Positions 17,437-26,740 of a stretch of DNA of 64,000 bases are shown here, one piece after another (the stretch's first letter is position 1; each line of letters begins with the position of its first letter). This DNA comes from Pseudomonas sp. R4-35-07. Its GTDB lineage: Bacteria > Pseudomonadota > Gammaproteobacteria > Pseudomonadales > Pseudomonadaceae. The position numbers were made by a program, and so were the translations under genes. The notes beneath the pieces are model-generated. The model was not told the origin of the DNA, ran no database searches, and saw only the letters and a program-made list of their open reading frames with translations. Where the stretch lies: positions 2,976,001 to 3,040,000 of the forward strand of contig NZ_CP027732.1 in the NCBI RefSeq assembly GCF_003852235.1. The letters run 5' to 3'.

Positions 17437-19083
17437 ATGGCCCACCCCCTTGAAGACCCCTTGTATTACCTGCACAACTTCCGCCAAGTGCTGATCGGGT
17501 TGCAGCAGCGCTACGCCGATTTGCTCGACCCGGACGAATTGCAGTTCATTCAGCAATTCGACAGGTTGCCGCAAGCGTCCCAGGCGTTATTGGTACGCAT
17601 GGTCATGCGCAAGGGTGTGCATTTTCGTGGAGCAAAGCTCGATTACCTGGAAATCGGCTGCCCCCATGCGGCCATGCAGCCACTGCTGGCGAGCGGTTGG
17701 GTCGATGATCAATGCCTGTTGGGCTTTGATGAACTGTTCGGCTTGCTGCAAAAAGGCGAACTGCTCATGGCCTTCAAGCCCTGGATCGACCAGCCCAGCG
17801 CCAGGAAGTCCGACTGGCTGGCGCCATTGGCTGCGCGGTTCAATGAACGCCGCAGCTTTGCCCGTTGGTGCCCCGAACTGCAGGACGTGCTCTACAGCCT
17901 CACCGTGATGGAGCTGTGCGACCGCCTGCGCCTGATGTTTTTCGGCAACCTCTACCAGGACTGGTCGGAGTTCGTGCTGGCGGACCTGGGCATTTACACC
18001 TATGAGAAGGTGCCGTTCTGCGCCGAGTCCCGTGGGTTGCGCAGCCGCGCCGACGTGGAGGGCTGTGTGTTCCTGCACCAGTGCCAGCAAGCGTTTGAGG
18101 CGGGTGAGGCGCTGGAAACGGTGTTGGCCCACATCGCCAGCTTGCACACCGACAACCCCTGGCTGGAAAAACGCCGCGCCAAGTTGCTGTTCCAGATCGG
18201 CCAATGCTGTGAACGCAGCGCCGAACTGGGCTTGGCCGAGCAGATCTATCGCGGCTGCAGCTATCCCGGCGCGCGCGCACGATTGATCCGCGTATTGGAA
18301 CGCCAGGAGGCTTATGCGCCCGCCCTGGCGTTGGCCGTCGCCGCGCAACAGGCGCCGGAAAGCGCCGCCGAGCAGCAACACCTGCTGCGCGTAGTGCCGC
18401 GCCTGCGGCGCAAGCTGGGTGAGCCGAAGGTGGCGAAGGCCAAGCCGCGGCCCCTCACGCGCCTGGACCTCGCCTTGGCATTCCCCGAGCCGCTGATGTC
18501 GGTGGAATATTGCGTGCAGGCCCATCTGAGCGAGCCGGACGCGCCGGTGCATTATGTGGAAAATGGCCTGATCAATTCGCTGTTCGGCCTGCTGTGCTGG
18601 GATGTGATTTTCGCGCCGCTGCCGGGCGCGTTTTTCCACCCGTTCCAGCGCGGGCCGGCCGATTTGCACAGCGAAGACTTCCAGCAACGCCGCGCCGCCT
18701 TGTTCAGCGCGTGCTTCGAGCAACTGCGCGACGAGCGCTACAAAACCACTATCCGCCAACGCTATGTGGACAAATGGGGGATTCAATCGCCCTTCGTGTT
18801 CTGGAACCTGCTCAGCGAAGAGCTGCTGGAGCAAGCGCTGACGTGCCTGCCTGCCGAACACTTGCGCTACTGGTTCGAGCGGCTGCTGCTGGACATTCGC
18901 GCCAATCGCACCGGGATGCCCGACTTGATCCAGTTCTGGCCGGCGCAAAAAACCTACCGCATGATCGAGGTCAAGGGGCCTGGCGACCGCCTGCAGGACA
19001 ACCAACTGCGCTGGCTGGAATTCTGCGGTGAGTACCAGATGCCGGTCACGGTCTGTTATGTGCGCTGGGCAGAGTCCGCTTGA
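17437..19083 (+). CDS. fan1: FAN1-type structure-specific nuclease (VRR-NUC)
   Basis: A 548-residue bacterial homologue of FAN1, the nuclease that cuts 5' flaps and unhooks interstrand crosslinks. The C-terminal VRR-NUC domain shows NRTGMPDLIQFWP (about 490-502) and MIEVKGPGDRLQDNQ (about 508-522), giving the metal-binding Asp, Glu and Lys of the PD-(D/E)XK fold. The central part is helical and TPR-like; the N-terminal part is the predicted DNA-binding region. ATG 17437 is chosen because the next family-like residues are MAHPLEDPLYYL; an upstream TTG lacks support. It overlaps the helicase gene by four bases. Confidence 0.9.
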   Translation: MAHPLEDPLYYLHNFRQVLIGLQQRYADLLDPDELQFIQQFDRLPQASQALLVRMVMRKGVHFRGAKLDYLEIGCPHAAMQPLLASGWVDDQCLLGFDELFGLLQKGELLMAFKPWIDQPSARKSDWLAPLAARFNERRSFARWCPELQDVLYSLTVMELCDRLRLMFFGNLYQDWSEFVLADLGIYTYEKVPFCAESRGLRSRADVEGCVFLHQCQQAFEAGEALETVLAHIASLHTDNPWLEKRRAKLLFQIGQCCERSAELGLAEQIYRGCSYPGARARLIRVLERQEAYAPALALAVAAQQAPESAAEQQHLLRVVPRLRRKLGEPKVAKAKPRPLTRLDLALAFPEPLMSVEYCVQAHLSEPDAPVHYVENGLINSLFGLLCWDVIFAPLPGAFFHPFQRGPADLHSEDFQQRRAALFSACFEQLRDERYKTTIRQRYVDKWGIQSPFVFWNLLSEELLEQALTCLPAEHLRYWFERLLLDIRANRTGMPDLIQFWPAQKTYRMIEVKGPGDRLQDNQLRWLEFCGEYQMPVTVCYVRWAESA

Positions 19084-21338
19084 GCTATAGCGTCGCGGTG
19101 CGGGCGTTGTGTGAGTTCACGGCCAAGGTCGGAGACCTGGACCTGCGCTTTACCCCATCGCCCAGCGCTCAGGAAGGCATCGTCGGCCATCGCACGGTGG
19201 CGTCGCGGCGCAGCGCCCACTATCAGAACGGAGTGGCGCTCGAAGGCGAGTATCAGCAACTCAAGGTACGCGGCAGGGCGGACGGCTATGACCCGGACAG
19301 CAATCGCCTCGAAGAAGTAAAAACCTATCGCGGTGACCTCCAGGCCCAGCCGGCCAACCATCGGCAACTGCATTGGGCCCAGGTCAAGGTCTACGGTTGG
19401 TTGATGTGCCAGAAGCTCGGGCTCGATGACATCGAACTGGCGCTGGTGTACTTCGATATCGTCGGCGAGGGCGAAACCCTGCTCAAGCAACGCTTTACCG
19501 CGCCCGACCTCGAACATTTCTTCAACCAGCAATGCGCGCTGTTCCTGCACTGGGCCCACCAGCAGATGCAGCACCGTGAAGCGCGCAACCGCGCCGCCCA
19601 GAGCCTGGCGTTTCCCCACGCCGAGTTTCGCAGCGGCCAGCGCGCGCTGGCCGAGTCGGTGTACAAGGCGGTGAGTACCGGCCGCTGCCTGATGGCCCAG
19701 GCGCCTACCGGCATCGGCAAGACCGTCGGCACGCTGTTTCCGCTGCTCAAGGCCCTGGCACCGCAGCAATTGGACACGGTGTTTTTCCTCACCGCCAAGA
19801 CGCCTGGGCGCAAGTTGGCGCTGGACGCCGCCCAGGTGCTGTACGACAGCAGCCCCGACTTGCCTCTGCGGGTGCTGGAACTGGTGGCGCGGGACAAGGC
19901 GTGCGAGCACCCGGATAAAGCCTGCCACGGCGATTCGTGCCCGCTGGCCAAGGGCTTTTACGACCGCTTGCCCGCCGCGCGCCAGGCGGCGTCCGGGATG
20001 CGACTGCTTGATCAACGTAATCTGCGCGAGGTGGCGCTGGCCCACGACGTGTGCCCGTATTACCTGAGCCAGGAAATGGCGCGCTGGACCGACGTTGTGG
20101 TCGCCGACTACAACTACTATTTCGATTTTGGCGCGATGCTCTTTGGCTTGGCCCAGCTCAATCAATGGCGGGTTGCGGTGCTGGTGGACGAAGCCCATAA
20201 CCTGGTCGAGCGCGCGCGTTCGATGTACAGCGCCAGCCTCGATCAGTACAGCCTCAAGACCCTGCGCGAGAGTGCGCCCGAGGTGCTGAAAAAGCCCTTG
20301 CAGCGCCTGAACCGTGAGTGGAACGCTTTGCACAAGGACCAGCTCGCGCCGTATCTGGCCTACGCGGCCAAACCCGACAAGCTGCTCCAGGCCCTGAGCT
20401 TGTGTGCCAGCGCCATGGGCGATTACTTCAACGAGCATCCCGAAGCGCTCAATGGCGACCTGCAAGCCTTTTACTTCGAGGCGCTGCAATTTGCCAAGGT
20501 GGCTGAGCTGTTCAATGAGCATTTCATCTTCGATATCAGCAAACGCACATTCAGCGGCAAGCGCAGCAGTTCGACCCTGTGCCTGCGCAACGTGGTGCCG
20601 GCCGAATTCATCCGGCCCCGGTTGACCGCCGCGCGCAGCAGCGTGCTGTTTTCCGCAACCCTGAGCCCACGCCACTATTACGCCGACCTGCTCGGGTTGC
20701 CGGCGGACACCGCCTGGGTCGACGTCGAATCGCCGTTCCAGGCCGAGCAATTGCGGGTGAGCATCGTCGAGCGTATTTCCACGCGCTTTGTGCATCGCCA
20801 AGCGTCGCTGGAACCCATCGTGGCCTTGATCGCCCAGCAATTTGCCGAGCAACCCGGCAACTACCTGGCGTTTTTCTCAAGCTTCGATTACCTGCAACAA
20901 GTGGCGCAGCTGATGGCCGAGCGTCATCCGCAGATTGCGCTGTGGTTGCAGTCGCGGGGCATGGCCGAGGCGCAGCGCCAGGCCTTTCTGGACCAGTTCA
21001 CCCAGCACAGCCAGGGCATCGGCTTTGCGGTGCTGGGCGGCGCCTTTGGCGAAGGCATCGATCTGCCCGGTGCGCGCCTGATCGGGGCGTTTATCGCCAC
21101 CTTGGGCTTGCCGCAGCTCAACCCGGTGAATGAACAGATGAAGATTCGCATGGGCGCGATCTTCGGCGCGGGGTATGACTACACCTATTTGTACCCCGGT
21201 ATCCAGAAAGTCGTGCAGGCGGCGGGGAGGGTGATCCGCAGCCAGCACGACCGCGGGGTGGTGATGTTGATCGATGACCGTTTTGGCGAAGCGCGGGTGC
21301 GGCAGTTGTTGCCCAGGTGGTGGTCGATTGATAGCTGA
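19080..21338 (+). CDS. XPD/DinG-type iron-sulfur DNA helicase with N-terminal nuclease-like domain
   Basis: A superfamily 2 helicase of about 752 residues. Walker A is APTGIGKT near 210 and the DEAH box VLVDEAHN near 369. Four cysteines between them (KACEHPDKACHGDSCP...VCPYY, about 275-327) match the iron-sulfur domain of XPD, DinG and FANCJ. Helicase motif VI is QAAGRVIRS. The first 130 residues (EGEYQQLKVRGRADGYD, LEEVKTYRGD) look like a PD-(D/E)XK nuclease fold. The start is TTG 19080, overlapping the fan1 stop (TTGA), so the two proteins are translationally coupled and probably act together in crosslink or replication repair. Confidence 0.85.
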   Translation: MSYSVAVRALCEFTAKVGDLDLRFTPSPSAQEGIVGHRTVASRRSAHYQNGVALEGEYQQLKVRGRADGYDPDSNRLEEVKTYRGDLQAQPANHRQLHWAQVKVYGWLMCQKLGLDDIELALVYFDIVGEGETLLKQRFTAPDLEHFFNQQCALFLHWAHQQMQHREARNRAAQSLAFPHAEFRSGQRALAESVYKAVSTGRCLMAQAPTGIGKTVGTLFPLLKALAPQQLDTVFFLTAKTPGRKLALDAAQVLYDSSPDLPLRVLELVARDKACEHPDKACHGDSCPLAKGFYDRLPAARQAASGMRLLDQRNLREVALAHDVCPYYLSQEMARWTDVVVADYNYYFDFGAMLFGLAQLNQWRVAVLVDEAHNLVERARSMYSASLDQYSLKTLRESAPEVLKKPLQRLNREWNALHKDQLAPYLAYAAKPDKLLQALSLCASAMGDYFNEHPEALNGDLQAFYFEALQFAKVAELFNEHFIFDISKRTFSGKRSSSTLCLRNVVPAEFIRPRLTAARSSVLFSATLSPRHYYADLLGLPADTAWVDVESPFQAEQLRVSIVERISTRFVHRQASLEPIVALIAQQFAEQPGNYLAFFSSFDYLQQVAQLMAERHPQIALWLQSRGMAEAQRQAFLDQFTQHSQGIGFAVLGGAFGEGIDLPGARLIGAFIATLGLPQLNPVNEQMKIRMGAIFGAGYDYTYLYPGIQKVVQAAGRVIRSQHDRGVVMLIDDRFGEARVRQLLPRWWSIDS

Positions 21339-21356
21339 CAGGTGGACTGCGGTCCA

Positions 21357-21445
21357 TGTGGGAGGGGGCTTGCCCCCGATACCGGTGGGTCAGCTACACA
21401 TAAGCTGGCTGATAGACCGCCATCGGGGGCAAGCCCCCTCCCACA
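21357..21445. repeat. REP pair between convergent genes
   Basis: Standard GGGGGCTTGCCCCC arms in opposite orientation, 18 bases after the helicase stop and 18 before the alpha-E gene stop. Confidence 0.85.
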
Positions 21446-21463
21446 GTTTGATCCGGGGTGGGC

Positions 21464-22414
21464 TTAGACCACTTCCAGATAGGAGCTTTGTATCGATCGC
21501 GCCAACTCGCGCACGCTGTCGATAAAGTCCGTCAGCCGTGTGTGCAGCCCGTCTTCCAGGATCTCATCGATGCCCGTGTACCTGAGCCGCGCCTCGAACT
21601 CCGCCGCCAGGCGCTGCGCCGTGCGCCCGTAGCTGCCGGGCAGGTCCGCGAGGATATGGCTCAGTTCCTCGATGCACGCATGCAGCGAGCGCGGCACATC
21701 ACTGCGCAGCAGGAGCAACTCCGACACCGAGCGTGCATTCAAGGCGTTCGGGTACAACTCGGTATACGCCTCGAACGACGATAACGCGCGCAGCAGGGCG
21801 CTCCACTGGTAATAACCGCGTGCCGACAGGTCGCTGACTTCTTCGGACTCTTCACCAAACATCTCATAACGCGCATCCAGCAGGCGCAGGGTGTTATCCG
21901 CGCGCTCGACAAAGGTGCCCAGGCGAATGAATCGATAGGCGTCATTGCGCATGATGGTGCCTGAGGTCGCGCCGCGAAACAGGTGCGAGCGTTGCTTGAC
22001 CCAGTCACAGAAGTGGCTGATGCCGTGTCGCGCCAGGCCGCCGGCGGCGATGCTGCGCATTTCCAGCCAGGTGGCGTTGAGGTTCTCCCACATGTCGGCG
22101 GTGATGCGTCCGCGCACCGCGTGGGCGTTGCTCCGGGCGGCGCGCAGGCAGTTGTAGATGCTCGCCGGGTTTTCTTCATCCAGGGCGAAGAAATGCAGCA
22201 TGCGTTCGGCGTCCAGTTGCGTGTGGCGCTCCAGGTAACTGTCCAGGGTGCCGCTGCTGAGCAGTGACATCGCCAGTTCATCCAGCCCATCGCTGCGCCC
22301 GGCCTGGGGCATCAACGACAGCGAATAGCTGACTTCCAGCATGCGCGCCAGGTTCTCGGCGCGTTCCAGGTAGCGGGACATCCAGTACAAGTCTGCGGCG
22401 GTTCTACTCAACAT
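21464..22414 (-). CDS. Alpha-E domain protein (DUF403)
   Basis: A 316-residue all-helical protein of the alpha-E family. The N-terminus MLSRTAADLYWMSRYLERAENLARMLEV is the family signature. It always travels with the circularly permuted ATP-grasp protein, here encoded two bases upstream. The pair is predicted from comparative genomics to be part of a peptide-ligase or peptide-tagging system; no reaction has been firmly shown. No signal peptide or membrane segment is seen. Confidence 0.85.
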   Translation of the reverse strand: MLSRTAADLYWMSRYLERAENLARMLEVSYSLSLMPQAGRSDGLDELAMSLLSSGTLDSYLERHTQLDAERMLHFFALDEENPASIYNCLRAARSNAHAVRGRITADMWENLNATWLEMRSIAAGGLARHGISHFCDWVKQRSHLFRGATSGTIMRNDAYRFIRLGTFVERADNTLRLLDARYEMFGEESEEVSDLSARGYYQWSALLRALSSFEAYTELYPNALNARSVSELLLLRSDVPRSLHACIEELSHILADLPGSYGRTAQRLAAEFEARLRYTGIDEILEDGLHTRLTDFIDSVRELARSIQSSYLEVV

Positions 22415-22416
22415 AC

Positions 22417-23826
22417 TCAGCCCTCCACCACCCAGGTGTCCTTGGTTCCGCCGCCTTGCGACGAGTTGACGATCAGCGAGCCTTCACGCAACGCCACGCG
22501 CGTCAGGCCACCGGGCACCAGGCGCGTTTCCTTGCCCGACAGCACAAAGGGGCGCAGGTCGATATGCCGTGGCGCGATGCCGTTTTCGACAAAGGTCGGG
22601 CAGGTCGACAGGCTCAGGGTCGGCTGTGCGATGTAGGCGTGGGGCCGGGCCTTGATGCGCTGGCGGAAGTCCTCGATCTCGGCGGCGCTGGACGCCGGGC
22701 CGACCAGCATGCCGTAGCCGCCGGAGCCCTGGGTTTCCTTGACCACCAGATGCTCAAGGTTGGCCAGCACATGGGACAACTCCTCCGGCTTGCGGCACTG
22801 GAAGGTCGGCACGTTTTGCAGCACCGGCTCTTCATCCAGGTAGAAGCGGATCATGGCCGGGACATAGGGGTAGATCGACTTGTCATCCGCCACGCCGGTG
22901 CCGATGGCGTTGGCCAGCACCACGTTGCCGGCGCAATACGCCGCGACCAGGCCGGGCACGCCGAGCATCGAGTCGGGATTGAACGCCTCGGGGTCGAGGA
23001 ACGCGTCGTCAATGCGCCGATAAATCACGTCCACAGCCTTGGGGCCGTCGGTGGTGCGCATGAACACCTTGAGGTCGTGGACGAACAGGTCGGCGCCTTC
23101 CACCAATTCCACGCCCATCTCCCGGGCGAGGAAGGCGTGTTCGAAAAACGCGCTGTTGAAGCGGCCCGGCGTCAGCACCACCACGTTGGGGTTGTCCAGG
23201 CGGCTCGAGCTTTTCAGGGTCTTGAGCAGCAGGTTGGGGTAGTGGTCGACCGGCGCAATGCGCTGCTTGGCGAACACTTCCGGGAACAGGCGCATCATCA
23301 TCTTGCGGTCTTCGAGCATGTAGCTCACGCCGCTGGGAGTGCGCAGGTTGTCTTCGAGCACGTAGTAGGTGCCGTCGCCGTCGCGCACCAGGTCCACCCC
23401 GGAAATATGCGAATAGATGCCCCGGTGCAGGTCGAGGCCGACCATTGCCTGTTGATAGCCCTCGTTGCCCAGCACCTGGTCGGCCGGGATGATCCCGGCC
23501 TTGATGATGCGCTGGTCGTGGTAGATGTCGGCGAGGAACATGTTCAGCGCGTTGACCCGCTGGATGCAGCCACGCTCGATCACGCTCCATTCGCTGGCGG
23601 GGATGCTGCGCGGGATGATATCGAAGGGGATCAGGCGCTCGGTGTCCTGTTCGTCGCCATAGAGGGTGAAGGTGATCCCGGCGCGGTGGAATAACAAATC
23701 GGCTTCGCGGCGTCGCTGGGCCAGCAGTTCCGGCGGCGTGTTGGCCAGCCAGCGGGAGAAATCCTGGTAGTGCGCGCGGCAAACGCCTTGCGCGTCATTC
23801 ATTTCGTCAAAGAAAGATCGAGCCAT
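22417..23826 (-). CDS. Circularly permuted ATP-grasp protein (DUF404/DUF407)
   Basis: A 469-residue protein with ATP-grasp features in permuted order: GVDLVRDGDGTYYVLEDNLRTPSGVSYM near 140-170, and the glycine-rich VVKETQGSGGYGMLVG near 355-370. The family is predicted to join amino acids or peptides using ATP. It is the first gene of a two-gene operon with the alpha-E protein. The transglutaminase-like and proteasome-like genes that often accompany such pairs are not within the window next to it. Confidence 0.87.
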   Translation of the reverse strand: MARSFFDEMNDAQGVCRAHYQDFSRWLANTPPELLAQRRREADLLFHRAGITFTLYGDEQDTERLIPFDIIPRSIPASEWSVIERGCIQRVNALNMFLADIYHDQRIIKAGIIPADQVLGNEGYQQAMVGLDLHRGIYSHISGVDLVRDGDGTYYVLEDNLRTPSGVSYMLEDRKMMMRLFPEVFAKQRIAPVDHYPNLLLKTLKSSSRLDNPNVVVLTPGRFNSAFFEHAFLAREMGVELVEGADLFVHDLKVFMRTTDGPKAVDVIYRRIDDAFLDPEAFNPDSMLGVPGLVAAYCAGNVVLANAIGTGVADDKSIYPYVPAMIRFYLDEEPVLQNVPTFQCRKPEELSHVLANLEHLVVKETQGSGGYGMLVGPASSAAEIEDFRQRIKARPHAYIAQPTLSLSTCPTFVENGIAPRHIDLRPFVLSGKETRLVPGGLTRVALREGSLIVNSSQGGGTKDTWVVEG

Positions 23827-24182
23827 TCCAGTACCTTGTCAGTGCCGAGGGGAGCGCGGGGGGCACTGCCGCTTTTAAACGCATTTTTTATGAGCCCGTG
23901 GTCGAGGGTGCCAACGGGCCTGGTCCTTACTTTCTTATGGGGTCGGCTCTGGGTCGGGGGGTAACGAATGCTCCTGAATGTGGGCAGATGAATGGTTTAA
24001 GCAAGGCGTGTGCCGGAACCGCTGAGACACGCTGATTCTCCCGCTGGAGTGCGCAGCACGTCCTGTTGCAGGGCCATTGCCGCCCGGCGCAAGCAAGCGC
24101 CCGCGCCACAACGCTTCAATTTGGTGCGCGACAAACTTGAACTTCACCCAAGCGCGCTTCTTCTAATAAGCCTTGAAACCTT
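23827..24182. other. Divergent intergenic region without a recognised gene
   Basis: 356 bases between the ATP-grasp gene (minus) and the next plus-strand gene. I see no convincing reading frame, hairpin terminator or REP element; it presumably holds both promoters. Confidence 0.5.
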
Positions 24183-24743
24183 GTGGAGCCCCTCGTCGTG
24201 CCCAGAATCATTTCGCCCAACACCCCGGAAGCGGCCCTGACCGACCACAGCGAGCACAACGCCAAGATCTTCGGTTCGCCCAAGGACCGTCTCGACTTCT
24301 ATCGTCGCGAGATCCAGTACGAAACCAGCATCCTGGCCAACCGCACCGACGCCTACCTCACCGCCCAGTCATTTCTGGTCATTGCCTTCGTCTCCGGGAT
24401 GGGCAATCTCAACCCGGAGTGGGGCAAGCTGTTCACCCTGCTGGTGCCGGCCATTCTCGCCGCGCTGGGGATCCTCAGCTCACTCAACGCCTGGCCGGGC
24501 ATACGCGCCGCCTACGAGATCATCGATCACTGGCACTACAAGCAAAGCGAGCTGCTGCGCAGTGAACCGGTGATGGGCATGGCCTACGATGACTCGCCGT
24601 TGTTTTCCGAAATGGAGTCGACCCACAAGGGCTATCGCAAATCGCTGCTGTTTTCCATGCGCGCGCCTTGGCTATTCATGGGGTTCTGGCTGGTATTGGG
24701 CATCTACGCCTTCTACATCCAGGTCGACAACCCGTTGCGATGA
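24183..24743 (+). CDS. Membrane protein of unknown function
   Basis: A 186-residue protein with a charged N-terminal 55 residues (SPKDRLDFYRREIQYETSILANRTDAYLTAQ), a two-helix hairpin at about 60-105 and a third helix near the C-terminus (WLFMGFWLVLGIYAFYIQV). GTG 24183 opens the frame; GTG 24198, nine bases after GGAG, is at least as likely and shortens it by five residues. I do not recognise the family. Confidence 0.7.
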   Translation: MEPLVVPRIISPNTPEAALTDHSEHNAKIFGSPKDRLDFYRREIQYETSILANRTDAYLTAQSFLVIAFVSGMGNLNPEWGKLFTLLVPAILAALGILSSLNAWPGIRAAYEIIDHWHYKQSELLRSEPVMGMAYDDSPLFSEMESTHKGYRKSLLFSMRAPWLFMGFWLVLGIYAFYIQVDNPLR

Positions 24744-24827
24744 GCAATCGTACGGAACTTCATCCAGTAACGCGGCGCCTTAGCATTACGGGGTATAGAT
24801 TCCCCACAGGCCTGTAAGAGGTGTGCC

Positions 24828-25043
24828 ATGACGACAAACAACGATCCCCAAACCAGTAACCGCAACGACCCAGCGATCGACGGTGGCGAGCCGGCCCCCA
24901 GCACTGGCGCCGATGCGCCCAAAGATCCAGCGCCAGCAAGCGACCCAAAGGCCAAGGAAAACGACTACAGTCCAGACTTCAAGCCTGAGCCGCTCGAGCC
25001 CAAGCCTGAAACCGATGCTGATATCGACACCCAAGGCGGTTAG
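24828..25043 (+). CDS. Small acidic, disordered protein
   Basis: A 71-residue protein made almost entirely of D, E, P, N, S, T and K with no predicted fold (PKAKENDYSPDFKPEPLEPK near the end). The start at 24828 is the only sensible ATG. It is followed 11 bases later by another small acidic gene. Composition suggests a hydrophilic stress-related or structural peptide, but no function is known. Confidence 0.65.
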   Translation: MTTNNDPQTSNRNDPAIDGGEPAPSTGADAPKDPAPASDPKAKENDYSPDFKPEPLEPKPETDADIDTQGG

Positions 25044-25054
25044 AGGAGACAGTT

Positions 25055-25189
25055 ATGTCAAAAGAACTGGATGAAGAACTCAACGATCCTGGAAATGAAG
25101 ACCCAGGTTCGTTGATGGACGATGCCGAAGTGCCGCTCAACGACTTGGATGAAGCGGCGGACGTCGGCAACACCGAGGAGCAGGACTGA
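25055..25189 (+). CDS. 44-residue acidic mini-protein
   Basis: ATG 25055 follows a strong ribosome site (GAGGAG, five bases) and encodes 44 residues beginning MSKELDEELNDPGNEDPGS and ending NTEEQD. About a third of the residues are D or E, and it has no cysteine, tryptophan or aromatic residue. It is spaced 11 bases from the preceding acidic gene, so the two look co-transcribed. The function is unknown. Confidence 0.65.
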   Translation: MSKELDEELNDPGNEDPGSLMDDAEVPLNDLDEAADVGNTEEQD

Positions 25190-25282
25190 TCCGATGGCTG
25201 CCAAGGGGGCTCGAGCTTGCAGCAAACGTCTTGCTCGGGCTGCCCACCGGCCTGCGCCCGTTGCGATTACAGCGGCCAGGCG

Positions 25283-26632
25283 TCACGTTTTTTGCACGGC
25301 ACGGCGCTCGTACCACGCCAGCATCGGCTGAGTGCTCAGGCCATGCACGACAATGCTCAAGGCGATCACCGACACCGTAAGGTCCACGGCTACCGCGCTG
25401 CTGGTGCCGATCAGGCCGTGATTGAGGGCATAGAACAGGTAGAAGATACTGCCGATCCCGCGAATGCCGAACCAGCCCATCAAGCCGCGTTGGCGAAGAT
25501 CGATCAGGCGTCCCCAGGGCATCGCCAATACGCTCAGCGGCCGGATCACGCAGAACAACAACGCCGCTATCGGCAGGGCGCGCCAATCCCAATGACTGGC
25601 CAGCACGATCCCCAGCACCGTCACCAGGAACACTTCCATCGAACGCTCCACCAGCCCGCCGAACGCGAGCATGTCGCCCATCATGACTCCGGCGGCAATT
25701 TGCGTGTCTTCCAGCGCGCTGACATCGCCGTGCAAGGCTTTTTCCGGCGCGACTTCCAGATGCCCGACCACGGGTTGGGCCAGGTGCTCGGACGGTGTCT
25801 GCGCTTTGCCGCTGGATTTGAATTCGGCCTGGCGCAACCCCAGCCCGGCGGCGAATACCGCCAGGAAGCCATAGCCACCCACGGCTTGCGCCGCCACGTA
25901 GGCCAAGGCAATCAAGGCCAGGGTCAGGTAATCGTTGGGCGACAGGGTGCTGTCGGCATTGGCGATGCGCATGCGCAAGGTCACACGCCCGATGCCCCGG
26001 CCCATCCAGTAGCCAATCAACAAGCCGGCCGGCACCGCCCACAGCAGGTTCTTCAGTACCCAGCCACCCAGCCAGTCACCGTCGAAGCCGCCGTGCTGCA
26101 TGAACAGCAGCGCGAAAATCACAAAGGGAAAAGCCGTGCCATCGTTCAGCCCGGCTTCACCGGACAAGCCGAAACGCAGCGGGTCATCGTCCTGGGCATT
26201 GTTGACCTGGACCAGGCCGGCCAGCACCGGGTCAGTCGGTGCGAGCATGGCGCCGACCAGCAATGACGCGCCCCATGACAACGCCAACAGATAGTGCAAC
26301 GCCAGGCACACGCCGAAGATGGTCAATAGCATCACCGGCCCGGCCATGCCGAAGGCGATACGCCAGGTGCGATGCTTGAGGGGCAGGCGCAGTTTCAAGC
26401 CGCTGACGAACAGTGAAAACAGCACCGCAACTTCAGTCAGGTGCTCCATCCAGCGGGCCGAGCCCTTGATGTCCAGGTGCAGCAGGTTAGCGCCCATCGG
26501 GCCGATGGCGACCCCAAGCAACAGGCACACCGCCGAGGTAGTCACCGGCATCCAGCGCAGGTAGGAGGAGGTGAGGGCCAATATCAGCAAAATAGCCCCG
26601 AGTACGGCCATCCATAAAATAAATGTCATCAA
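25283..26632 (-). CDS. CPA1-family sodium/proton antiporter
   Basis: A 449-residue inner-membrane protein with 11-13 hydrophobic segments. The ion-binding region LAPTDPVLAGLVQ and SGEAGLNDGTAFPFV (the ND motif) identify the cation:proton antiporter 1 family, which exchanges Na+ or K+ for H+ in pH and salt balance. The start has two consecutive ATGs (26632, 26629). It stands alone on the minus strand. The exact cation cannot be read from sequence. Confidence 0.87.
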   Translation of the reverse strand: MMTFILWMAVLGAILLILALTSSYLRWMPVTTSAVCLLLGVAIGPMGANLLHLDIKGSARWMEHLTEVAVLFSLFVSGLKLRLPLKHRTWRIAFGMAGPVMLLTIFGVCLALHYLLALSWGASLLVGAMLAPTDPVLAGLVQVNNAQDDDPLRFGLSGEAGLNDGTAFPFVIFALLFMQHGGFDGDWLGGWVLKNLLWAVPAGLLIGYWMGRGIGRVTLRMRIANADSTLSPNDYLTLALIALAYVAAQAVGGYGFLAVFAAGLGLRQAEFKSSGKAQTPSEHLAQPVVGHLEVAPEKALHGDVSALEDTQIAAGVMMGDMLAFGGLVERSMEVFLVTVLGIVLASHWDWRALPIAALLFCVIRPLSVLAMPWGRLIDLRQRGLMGWFGIRGIGSIFYLFYALNHGLIGTSSAVAVDLTVSVIALSIVVHGLSTQPMLAWYERRAVQKT

Positions 26633-26740
26633 GCGTGCATCCGGCCGTGGTCTATGCAGATTGGAGAGGCATGGCCGGACACAGGTTCAATGTGGTTTGA
26701 CGCTTGCTAGCCGCAGTATCAAGAGCGCCGGAGTCATCGG

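Noticed and set aside
22456..23694. 412-codon plus-strand frame over the ATP-grasp gene
   Set aside because: Shadow frame; the translation has only codon-bias features of an antisense GC-rich gene.
24748..24800. GGAACTT followed by CCTTAG as an AlgU-type promoter before the acidic genes
   Set aside because: The -35-like half fits, but the -10 half does not match the consensus well enough to call.
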